Assembly: GCA_046758065.1 (NCBI GenBank)
Contig: JBHHZM010000128.1
Coordinates: forward strand, 1-8,685
Direction: 5' to 3'
Length of the DNA: 8,685 nucleotides
Source of the DNA: JBHHZM01 sp046758065
GTDB taxonomy: Bacteria; Pseudomonadota; Alphaproteobacteria; JAAXGF01
Below are positions 1 to 6,270 of the stretch, one piece after another (the first letter of the stretch is position 1; each line of letters opens with the position of its first letter). Position numbers and translations under genes: made by a program. Under the pieces are notes generated by a model. That model saw nothing but the letters and a program-made list of their open reading frames with translations. It made no database searches and had not been told where the DNA came from.

Positions 1-784
1 GCCGGCGGCGCGATCAGGCTCGACGGGCGACGGATCGACGACCTGTCCTACGAAGAGATGCGCCGGATACGCGGACGCGACATCGGCATGGTCTTCCAGG
101 ATCCGCTGACCAGCCTCAATCCGCTCTATACCGTCGGTCGGCAGCTCGTCGAGACGATCCGGACCCACAGCGACCTGAGCCAGCGGCGGGCCCGCGACCA
201 GGCGATCGAACTTCTCAAGGAAGTCGGGATTCCTTCGCCCGAGAGGCGCGTCGATCAGTATCCGCACGAGTTCTCCGGCGGCATGCGCCAGCGTGTCGTC
301 ATCGCCCTGGCGCTTTGCACCAATCCGCGCCTGATCATCGCCGACGAGCCGACGACCGCGCTCGACGTTTCCATACAGGCGCAGATCATCTCGCTCTTGA
401 AACGGTTGTGCAGCGATCACGGCGCGGCGGTGATGCTGATTACCCACGACATGGGCGTCATCGCCGAGACCGCGGACCGCGTCGCGGTCATGTACGCCGG
501 CCGCATCGCCGAGATCGGCCCGGTCAACGACGTCATCAAGAACGCACGCCATCCCTACACCCTTGGTCTGATGGGCTCGATCCCGAAAATCGGCCGCGAT
601 GCGGACCGCCTGATCCAGATCGAGGGATCGATGCCGCGCCTGACCGAGATCCCGTCGGGCTGCGCCTTCCACCCGCGTTGCGAGCGGGCTTTCGAGCGCT
701 GCGTCTCGTCGCGTCCCGATCCGGTTCCGGTCGGAGACGGCCGGGTCGCATGCTGGCTGTTCGACGCCGAGGGCGGGGAGCGAC

Positions 785-792
<8 letters not shown>
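1..792 (+). CDS. Dipeptide/oligopeptide ABC importer ATPase, DppD/OppD type (5' partial)
   Basis: This is one of the two cytoplasmic ATPases that power an Opp/Dpp-type peptide importer. The frame is open from base 1, so the true start and the Walker A loop lie upstream of the window; 263 residues are visible. In order they show the Q-loop (VFQDPLTSLNP), the ABC signature FSGGMRQR (bases 271-294), Walker B LIIADEP with the D-loop TALD, and the switch histidine in LITHDM. The C-terminal oligopeptide-transporter extension starts near RHPYT and holds four cysteines in the pattern GCxFHPRC...C...AC. In related Opp/Dpp ATPases this cluster is reported to bind an iron-sulfur centre. The stop overlaps the start of the next ATPase gene by 8 bases, as expected for translationally coupled D and F subunits. 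The substrate cannot be told from ATPase sequence, so peptide is the family default and nickel, glutathione or opines remain possible. Confidence 0.95.
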
Positions 793-1828
<1,036 letters not shown>

Positions 1829-1994
1829 TCCCCGAGGGCGATCGGCCGGTTCCGCGCCGTCATTCCAAAGGCCGGGTTGCGCGGTCTCTTCCGGTTCGAC
1901 AAACAGCATGCGTCAACGCCTGTCTGTCGTAGTAGAATCGGTCGGAGAATTTTGTCGAGCAATGGACCGCTGAAACCAACGGGGGATCGCAAGC

Positions 1995-4229
1995 GTGGCG
2001 TCACGAGTGGCGGACGGGCGGAGCGAGCTGCGGGCCGAAGGCGCGGCGACGGGCGCCCCCGAGCGCCCCCCCTGGGCGCAGCGTCACCCGCGCGACGCGG
2101 CACGCGACGGTCCGGCGCCCCTCGCCGTCAGCCCGAGCCCGTTCAGGCTGGTGTCGGACTATACCCCGGCGGGCGATCAGCCGGAGGCGATCGAGGCGCT
2201 GCTGACGGACCTCGGCAAGGGCGAGCGCGATCAGGTGCTGCTCGGCGTCACCGGCTCGGGCAAGACCTACACCATGGCCCAGGTGATCGCGCGCACCGGA
2301 CGGCCGGCGCTCGTCCTCGCGCCCAACAAGACGCTCGCCGCCCAGCTCTACGGCGAGATGAGGGGTTTCTTCCCGGAGAACGCGGTCGAGTATTTCGTCT
2401 CGTACTACGACTACTATCAGCCCGAGGCCTATGTGCCGCGCACCGACACCTACATCGAGAAGGACGCCTCGATTAACGAGCAGATCGATCGCATGCGGCA
2501 TTCGGCGACGCGCGCGCTCTTGGAGCGCGACGACGTGATCATCGTCGCTTCGGTAAGCTGCATCTACGGCATCGGCTCGCTCGAGACCTATTCCCAGATG
2601 GCCATCGCGCTCGCCGTCGGCCAGGAGGTCGACCGCGCCGGGCTTCTGCGCGAACTCGTCGCGCTCCAGTACCGACGCAACGATACCGACTTCCAGCGCG
2701 GCTGCTTCCGGGTGCGTGGCGACGGCATCGAGATTTTCCCGGCGCATTACGAGGACCGCGCCTGGCGGTTGTCGCTGTTCGGCGACACGATCGAGGCGAT
2801 CGTCGAGTTCGACCCCCTGACCGGAGAGAAGACGACCCGGCTCGAGTCGGTCAAGGTTTACGCCAACAGCCATTACGTAACGCCGCGCCCGACTCTCAAA
2901 CAGGCGATCGTCGGCATCAAGGCCGAGCTCGCGAACCGTCTGGCCTGGTTTCGCGCCCACGACATGCCGCTCGAGGCCGAGCGCCTCGAACAGCGCACGA
3001 CCTTCGACCTCGAGATGCTCGAAACCACCGGCCATTGCGCCGGAATCGAAAACTATTCGCGCTATCTCACGGGCCGCAACCCGGGCGAGCCGCCGCCGAC
3101 GCTGTTCGAGTATCTGCCCGAGAACGCGCTCGTCTTCGTCGACGAAAGCCACGTCAGCGTGCCTCAGTTGGGCGGCATGTACCGCGGCGACTTCAATCGC
3201 AAGTCCACGCTCGCCGAGTACGGCTTCCGCCTGCCGTCCTGCGTCGACAACCGCCCCCTGAGATTCGAGGAGTGGGACCTCATGCGGCCGCAGACGATCT
3301 TCGTTTCGGCGACGCCGGGACCGTTCGAGCTCGGCCGCACGGGCGGCGTCTTCGTCGAGCAGGTGATCCGTCCCACGGGCCTCATCGATCCGGCGTGCAT
3401 CGTGCGCCCGGTCGAGAATCAGGTCGACGATTTGCTCGCCGAATGCCGCGACTGCGCGGCGCGCGGTCAGCGGGTGCTCGTCACCACCTTGACCAAGCGC
3501 ATGGCCGAGGACCTTACCGAGTACATGTACGAAGCGGGTCTGCGCGTGCGCTATCTCCACTCCGACATCGACACGCTCGAGCGGATCGAGATCATCCGCG
3601 ACCTGCGCCTCGGCGCCTTCGACGTGCTGGTCGGCATCAACCTGTTGCGCGAGGGACTCGACATCCCCGAATGCGCGCTCGTGGCCATCCTCGATGCCGA
3701 CAAGGAAGGTTTCCTGCGTTCGCAGACCTCGCTGATCCAGACCATCGGGCGCGCCGCGCGCAACGTCGAGGGCCGCGTCATCCTCTATGCCGACGTCATG
3801 ACCAAAAGCCTGCAGGCGGCGATCGGCGAGACCAACCGCCGGCGTGAGAAACAGCAGGCCTACAACGCCGCCAACGGCATCACGCCCGAGAGCATCCGCA
3901 AGAATGTCGCCGACATCCTCGAAAGCGTCGCCGAGGCCGACTACGTCACGGTGGACACCGGCGACGAGGGCGTGCGCCATCTCGTCGGCCACAACCTCAA
4001 GGCGCATCTCGCCGATCTCGAGAAGCGCATGCGGGCGGCGGCGGCCGAGCTCGAGTTCGAGGAGGCGGCGCGGCTCAGGGACGAGATCCGCCGTCTCGAA
4101 ACGGTCGATCTCGGCGTCGCCCCGCGCCACCGTCCTGCCGCAATCGGCGGCGCCGGTCAGCCGTACCACCGCGAACGGAGCGGAAGGCCGCGGTCGAAGT
4201 CCTCGAGAAAGCGTCGCAAAGGACCGTAA
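1995..4229 (+). CDS. uvrB: UvrABC excinuclease subunit B
   Basis: UvrB is the damage-verifying helicase-like subunit of nucleotide excision repair. It is loaded by UvrA and recruits UvrC for the dual incision. The 744-residue protein shows the conserved entry DYTPAGDQPEAI (55-66), Walker A GVTGSGKT (84-91), the aromatic beta-hairpin YYDYYQPEAY (137-146) that inserts between DNA strands, the DESH box (383-386), motif III FVSATPGP (436-443), motif V VGINLLREGLD (546-556), motif VI QTIGRAARN (582-590) and a C-terminal UVR helical hairpin (about 667-702) that contacts UvrC. It is longer than E. coli UvrB (673 residues). There is an Ala/Arg/Pro-rich N-terminal extension of about 47 residues and a basic tail (about 705-744, ending RKRRKGP). 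Start: GTG at 1995 with GGGGGA at 1981-1986; GTG 2007 is an alternative, and no start codon other than CTG or GTG inside the conserved core follows. I saw no LexA-type box upstream by eye. Confidence 0.98.
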   Translation: MASRVADGRSELRAEGAATGAPERPPWAQRHPRDAARDGPAPLAVSPSPFRLVSDYTPAGDQPEAIEALLTDLGKGERDQVLLGVTGSGKTYTMAQVIARTGRPALVLAPNKTLAAQLYGEMRGFFPENAVEYFVSYYDYYQPEAYVPRTDTYIEKDASINEQIDRMRHSATRALLERDDVIIVASVSCIYGIGSLETYSQMAIALAVGQEVDRAGLLRELVALQYRRNDTDFQRGCFRVRGDGIEIFPAHYEDRAWRLSLFGDTIEAIVEFDPLTGEKTTRLESVKVYANSHYVTPRPTLKQAIVGIKAELANRLAWFRAHDMPLEAERLEQRTTFDLEMLETTGHCAGIENYSRYLTGRNPGEPPPTLFEYLPENALVFVDESHVSVPQLGGMYRGDFNRKSTLAEYGFRLPSCVDNRPLRFEEWDLMRPQTIFVSATPGPFELGRTGGVFVEQVIRPTGLIDPACIVRPVENQVDDLLAECRDCAARGQRVLVTTLTKRMAEDLTEYMYEAGLRVRYLHSDIDTLERIEIIRDLRLGAFDVLVGINLLREGLDIPECALVAILDADKEGFLRSQTSLIQTIGRAARNVEGRVILYADVMTKSLQAAIGETNRRREKQQAYNAANGITPESIRKNVADILESVAEADYVTVDTGDEGVRHLVGHNLKAHLADLEKRMRAAAAELEFEEAARLRDEIRRLETVDLGVAPRHRPAAIGGAGQPYHRERSGRPRSKSSRKRRKGP

Positions 4230-4237
4230 AACAGGCG

Positions 4238-4265
4238 CCGCAGGTCCGAAGACGGACGGCAGCGG
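4238..4265 (+). terminator. Possible hairpin terminator after uvrB
   Basis: Nine bases after the uvrB stop there is a stem-loop: inner stem GTCCG (4244-4248) / CGGAC (4253-4257) with an AAGA loop, and outer pairs CCGC (4238-4241) / GCGG (4262-4265). No U-tract follows at once; a T5 run comes later at 4282-4286. It could be a weak or Rho-assisted terminator. Confidence 0.3.
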
Positions 4266-4288
4266 GTTCTACATCATGCAGTTTTTGC

Positions 4289-4316
4289 TTGTGCCGGCGG
4301 GCGAGGTGGTTACCAT
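4289..4316 (+). promoter_or_regulatory. Candidate promoter for the cold-shock gene
   Basis: A TTGTGC box (4289-4294, preceded by GC to give GCTTG as in many alphaproteobacterial -35 elements) lies 16 bases before TACCAT (4311-4316). If used, it would give an mRNA leader of about 130 bases before the cold-shock start codon. Cold-shock genes often have long leaders. The match is weak and was found by eye only. Confidence 0.3.
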
Positions 4317-4389
4317 CGGGCGCTCAGGCTCCGCATTGCCTTGGGGTGGTTGGGCCGGACGCTTGGCGCCCGGATGAACCTTTCCTCGG

Positions 4390-4426
4390 CCCTGCAGAGC
4401 CAGGGAAAAACGCCGCTGCAGCGGCG
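4390..4426 (+). promoter_or_regulatory. Tandem hairpins in the cold-shock gene leader
   Basis: Two adjacent stem-loops lie just before the ribosome binding site. The first is CCCTG (4390-4394) / CAGGG (4401-4405) with a six-base loop. It is followed by AAAAA and then by a perfect 16-bp palindrome CGCCGCTGCAGCGGCG (4411-4426). The second ends 14 bases before the AAGGGC ribosome binding site at 4441-4446. This resembles the structured leaders that control cspA-family mRNAs. The role is inferred. Confidence 0.4.
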
Positions 4427-4453
4427 GACATCACCACGTGAAGGGCAGTATTC

Positions 4454-4660
4454 ATGGCTACCGGTACCGTCAAGTGGTTCAACCCGACCAAGGGGTATGG
4501 GTTCATCACGCCTGACGAAGGCGGAAAGGACGCCTTCGTCCATATCTCGGAAGTCGAGCGCGCCGGCATGGCGACGCTGAGCGAAGGCCAGCGCGTCAAC
4601 TTCGAGGCGGTCGACGACCCTCGCGGCTTGAAAGCCGTCAACCTGGGTCCCGCCGAGTAA
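4454..4660 (+). CDS. Cold-shock domain protein, CspA family
   Basis: This is a 68-residue single cold-shock domain, the normal length for bacterial Csp proteins. These bind single-stranded nucleic acid and act as RNA chaperones or antiterminators. The N-terminal strand TGTVKWFNPTKGYGFI holds the first aromatic RNA-binding motif (RNP1, KGYGFI, about residues 13-18), and AFVHIS (about 27-32) is RNP2. The end is acidic, as is common. Start: ATG 4454 with AAGGGC at 4441-4446. The gene stands alone between uvrB and a fold-back element, and a structured leader precedes it. Whether this paralogue is cold-induced or constitutive cannot be told from the coding sequence, so no numbered csp symbol is given. 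Confidence 0.97.
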   Translation: MATGTVKWFNPTKGYGFITPDEGGKDAFVHISEVERAGMATLSEGQRVNFEAVDDPRGLKAVNLGPAE

Positions 4661-4681
4661 TCACCCGATTTCGTTGAAGCG

Positions 4682-4703
4682 ACGTCCGGGGAGACTCCGG
4701 CGT
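4682..4703 (+). terminator. Possible terminator after the cold-shock gene
   Basis: Stem ACG-CCGG (4682-4684, 4686-4689, one bulged T at 4685) pairs with CCGG-CGT (4697-4703) around a seven-base loop. A T-richer stretch (GGTTCGGTTCGTCGTTC) follows, without a clean U-run. It sits 21 bases after the stop codon. Confidence 0.3.
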
Positions 4704-4727
4704 GGTTCGGTTCGTCGTTCTGCCGCC

Positions 4728-4745
4728 CTAGAGTGGTTCCCGGTT
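4728..4745 (+). repeat. Left terminal inverted repeat of the fold-back element
   Basis: CTAGAGTGGTTCCCGGTT matches the reverse complement of 4981-4998 except T4734 (C in the other copy). The match extends one base outward (C4727 / G4999). Confidence 0.9.
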
Positions 4746-4980
4746 GATAAGACCCATTTGACCGGGCTGATTTTGCGCGTTGGCCAGGCGCCCGTCGCAT
4801 TGCGATGCGGGGACATCGGAAAAGACGGGCAACGACGCCAACGCGCAAAAGAACCCGGCCTGCGGTGGGGCAAATCGGCCCCTCGGCGGCGTTGCGCCGC
4901 TTGCCCGATGCGCCGGCATCGCGCGGCGCGCCGCGCCTGGCCGACCGAGCCGATTTGCACCCATCAAATTGATTCCTACT

Positions 4981-4998
4981 AACCGGGAACCGCTCTAG
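4981..4998 (-). repeat. Right terminal inverted repeat of the fold-back element
   Basis: Read on the minus strand this is CTAGAGCGGTTCCCGGTT, 17 of 18 identical to the left end. On either strand the terminal CTAG supplies a TAG stop, so chance reading frames running out of the element end in the same residues NREPL. Confidence 0.9.
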
Positions 4999-5113
4999 GC
5001 AGCCGTCTCCGTCGGCGCGGACGAGCATCCACGGGCACGAGACGCGCGCCAACGGCACCCCCGGTCGCCACGGGCCATGGTTTCACGGCTTGCGTCGTTC
5101 GGCCGTTTGATCC

Positions 5114-5142
5114 TTGACCGCGAGCCAATACCGGCCTATGTC
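5114..5142 (+). promoter_or_regulatory. Candidate sigma-70-type promoter for the small DUF gene
   Basis: CTTGACC with TTGACC at 5114-5119 as the -35 box, a 17-base spacer, then TATGTC at 5137-5142 as the -10 box. The predicted start near 5149 would leave a leader of about 24 bases containing the GGGGAGG ribosome binding site. Confidence 0.5.
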
Positions 5143-5172
5143 GCCTGCGCCGCTTGACCAGGGGAGGAAACG

Positions 5173-5379
5173 ATGGACGAAGATGTCTTCAACATGTCGG
5201 TGCGCAAGTTTCTCAAGAAGTTGGGGGTGACGGCGCAGCGCGAAGTCGAAGGCGCGGTGCGCGGCGGCCTCGCCGACGGCCGTCTCAAGGGCAGCGAAAA
5301 GGTCGCGGCGCGGGCAACGATCACGCTCGTGGGTCTCGACAAGGACATCGTCGTCGAGGGCGTCATCGAGCTCGACTAA
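5173..5379 (+). CDS. Small conserved protein, DUF6494-like
   Basis: This is a 68-residue cytoplasmic protein without signal peptide or membrane segment. It begins MDEDVFNMSVRKFLKKLGVT, followed by a charged, probably helical stretch (QREVEGAVRGGLADG) and a strand-rich end (ATITLVGLDKDIVVEGVIELD). The opening resembles small proteins labelled DUF6494 (pattern MxEDxFNMSxRKFLK..GVTSQREIE); this assignment is from memory and has no known biochemical function. The start is well supported: GGGGAGG at 5161-5167, then ATG 5173, with a promoter-like pair just upstream. It stands alone and converges with hicB, whose stop lies 28 bases beyond its own. The downstream intergenic bases show no clear terminator. 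Confidence 0.85.
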   Translation: MDEDVFNMSVRKFLKKLGVTAQREVEGAVRGGLADGRLKGSEKVAARATITLVGLDKDIVVEGVIELD

Positions 5380-5407
5380 TCGGGGTTACGCGGGAGCGTC
5401 GGACCGG

Positions 5408-5830
5408 TCAGGCCGCGCTCCGGATCGTTATGACCAGACGCTTGCCGAGAGCTTTCAGCGCCCGTTCGAGATGATCGAGGCGCGAATTGTGATCGAGATC
5501 GAGCAGCCTGCGCACCTGACGCGCATCGCACCCCAACGTCTCGGCGAACGTGGCCTGGGCCATCCGTTGGTCGCGCATGGCTTGATAGAGCGCGAGCTTG
5601 AGGGTTGCCATCGGCGGGAGCGCCACCTTGGGACCCGCCTTCGACGACGGCCTCGGAATATCCCGATGGTCGTCCATGTAGCCCGAAAGAGCTACGAGCA
5701 GCGCGTCGTGGGCACGCTCCACGGCTTCGGCCTCGGTGTTGCCAACAGTCACCGCTTCGGGCACGTCCGGAAAGCTCGCGATGATCGTGCCGTTCTGGTC
5801 GGTCTCAAGGTGGATCGGATAGGGACGCAT
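5408..5830 (-). CDS. hicB: HicB-family antitoxin with C-terminal HTH
   Basis: This is the antitoxin of a type II HicAB module; it binds and blocks HicA and represses the operon. The 140-residue protein has the two expected parts. The N-terminal HicB fold (about residues 1-60) carries the family pattern IIASFPDVPEAVTVGNTEAEAVERAHDAL, followed by a Pro/Ser/Lys linker (about 59-72). The C-terminal helix-turn-helix (about 76-125) contains QATFAETLGCDARQVRRLLD and ends LGKRLVITIR. The start ATG at 5830 has AAGGAA seven bases upstream. It follows hicA by 20 bases, so the two are surely co-transcribed in the usual toxin-first order. Two palindromes upstream of hicA are its likely binding sites. No truncation or frameshift is visible. 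Confidence 0.93.
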   Translation of the reverse strand: MRPYPIHLETDQNGTIIASFPDVPEAVTVGNTEAEAVERAHDALLVALSGYMDDHRDIPRPSSKAGPKVALPPMATLKLALYQAMRDQRMAQATFAETLGCDARQVRRLLDLDHNSRLDHLERALKALGKRLVITIRSAA

Positions 5831-5850
5831 CGCTTTATTCCTTGCTTCGA

Positions 5851-6051
5851 CTAAAGCACCGAGTTGGGGTCGATGCCGAGTTGTTTGCAGATTCTGCGCA
5901 CGAAGTTGGGACCGAGGTCGGTATCGCCGTGAACCGGAAGCGTCGTTCTGCGATCGCGGTAGGTGAGAAGGTAGTGGCCACCCTTGCCGCGCTTGGTGTC
6001 AACCTCGACGCCCGCCCGGCGAAGTCTGCGAAGAACCTGCCTCGGTTTCAC
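5851..6051 (-). CDS. hicA: HicA-family toxin (mRNA interferase)
   Basis: HicA toxins have a double-stranded-RNA-binding-like fold and cleave mRNA; a histidine in a Gly-x-His motif is catalytic. This 66-residue reading shows the full family layout: a basic first helix KPRQVLRRLRRAG, KGGHYLL with H26, the strand pair TYRDRRTTLPVH and the last helix LGPNFVRRICKQLGI. I chose the GTG start at 6051. The longer alternative, ATG at 6069, adds MSLNCD, but that ATG lies inside the proximal operator and upstream of the predicted -10 box, so an mRNA from the best promoter could not contain it. Family members also usually begin directly at the basic helix (M-K-x-R type). With the GTG start the mRNA would be leaderless. 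An ATG at 6053 is out of frame and stops at once. The gene appears intact. Confidence 0.9.
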   Translation of the reverse strand: MKPRQVLRRLRRAGVEVDTKRGKGGHYLLTYRDRRTTLPVHGDTDLGPNFVRRICKQLGIDPNSVL

Positions 6052-6057
6052 ATCGCA

Positions 6058-6086
6058 GTTTAAGGACATTTATGTCCTGTTGTCAA
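6058..6086 (-). promoter_or_regulatory. hicAB promoter
   Basis: On the minus strand TTGACA (6086-6081) is followed by a 17-base spacer and TTAAAC (6063-6058). It is the closest match to the sigma-70 consensus in the window. The proximal palindrome covers the spacer, so a bound repressor would block polymerase. Confidence 0.75.
6063..6078. promoter_or_regulatory. Proximal operator palindrome of hicAB
   Basis: AGGACAT-TT-ATGTCCT is a perfect inverted repeat with 7-base arms. It lies within the promoter spacer and touches the -10 box. It is the probable HicB or HicAB complex binding site, inferred from position and symmetry. Confidence 0.75.
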
Positions 6087-6096
6087 GCAAAGAGTC

Positions 6097-6112
6097 AGGA
6101 CGATACTGTCCT
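6097..6112. promoter_or_regulatory. Distal operator palindrome of hicAB
   Basis: AGGAC-GATACT-GTCCT shares the AGGAC-N6-GTCCT frame and 16-bp length of the proximal site. It is centred 34 bases from it, just upstream of the -35 box. It is probably a second repressor site for cooperative binding. Confidence 0.65.
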
Positions 6113-6155
6113 TCTCACGGTGGCCCGGGAGCGGCTTGGTCTCAGGTGTTGGGCC

Positions 6156-6181
6156 GCCGCCCTAGGCAGTCGTCTCCGTCG
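6156..6181 (+). repeat. Uninterrupted copy of the fold-back element's target sequence
   Basis: These 26 bases match, with one difference (T6170 for C5003), the sequence made by removing the fold-back element at 4728-4998 and one CTAG copy: 4722-4731 joined to 4999-5014. CTAG is at 6162-6165. The copy lies between the hicAB control region and the aminotransferase promoter. Its own identity is unknown. Confidence 0.7.
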
Positions 6182-6201
6182 CGCGCGCGTGCGCGTGGCG
6201 G

Positions 6202-6230
6202 TTGCACGGCGCGGGCGGCGGGCTTAAGGT
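6202..6230 (+). promoter_or_regulatory. Candidate promoter for the aminotransferase gene
   Basis: TTGCAC (6202-6207), a 17-base spacer, then TAAGGT (6225-6230). The predicted start near 6237 gives a leader of about 34 bases with GGAG at 6261-6264. Confidence 0.5.
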
Positions 6231-6270
6231 TTCGGGCGTTCCACCTGCCGCGTAGCCGCCGGAGCCTGCC

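Larger units (their letters stand above)
4728..4998. mobile_element. MITE-like fold-back element with terminal inverted repeats
   Basis: The ends are an 18-nt inverted repeat: CTAGAGTGGTTCCCGGTT (4728-4745) against the complement of 4981-4998, with 17 of 18 matching. Symmetry continues inward: bases 4779-4839 match the complement of 4885-4945 at 44 of 61 positions in my hand alignment. Each half also folds on itself. The left half pairs TTTTGCGCGTTGGC (4771-4784) perfectly with 4837-4850, enclosed by CCGGG/CCCGG and enclosing CCCGTC/GACGGG and CGCAT/ATGCG. The right half pairs GGGCAAATCGGC (4868-4879) with 4949-4962, one bulge. No transposase or credible coding sequence is present. CTAG at both ends fits a target duplication: either TA within CTAG, as for IS630/Tc1-mariner elements, or a 4-bp YTAR duplication, as for IS5-type elements. 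It fills most of the 512-base gap between the cold-shock gene and the next gene. The parent transposon is not identifiable here. Confidence 0.85.

Noticed and set aside
1829..1994. LexA box or clear promoter before uvrB
   Set aside because: No GTTC-N7-GTTC or GAAC-N7-GAAC was found. TAGAAT at 1933-1938 resembles a -10 box but has no acceptable -35 partner at 16-18 bases.
2001..4169. 722-codon open frame on the minus strand opposite uvrB
   Set aside because: It lies antisense to a complete, motif-rich uvrB. Its translation is Arg/Asp/Val/Ala repetitive without recognisable motifs, as expected for a shadow frame in high-GC DNA.
4276..4377. 33-codon frame from ATG 4276 in the cold-shock leader, a possible leader peptide
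   Set aside because: There is no ribosome binding site and no regulatory codon run, and the candidate promoter at 4289-4316 would start transcription after its ATG.
4728..4998. Reading frames inside the fold-back element (+ 4780-4998 and - 4728-4967)
   Set aside because: Both end in NREPL because the inverted repeat supplies the same last codons and TAG stop. They lack ribosome binding sites and are a by-product of the symmetry.
5393..5421. GGAGCG/CGCTCC hairpin between the convergent DUF gene and hicB
   Set aside because: It has a long loop, no T-run on either strand, and the right arm lies within the hicB coding end. Too weak to call a bidirectional terminator.
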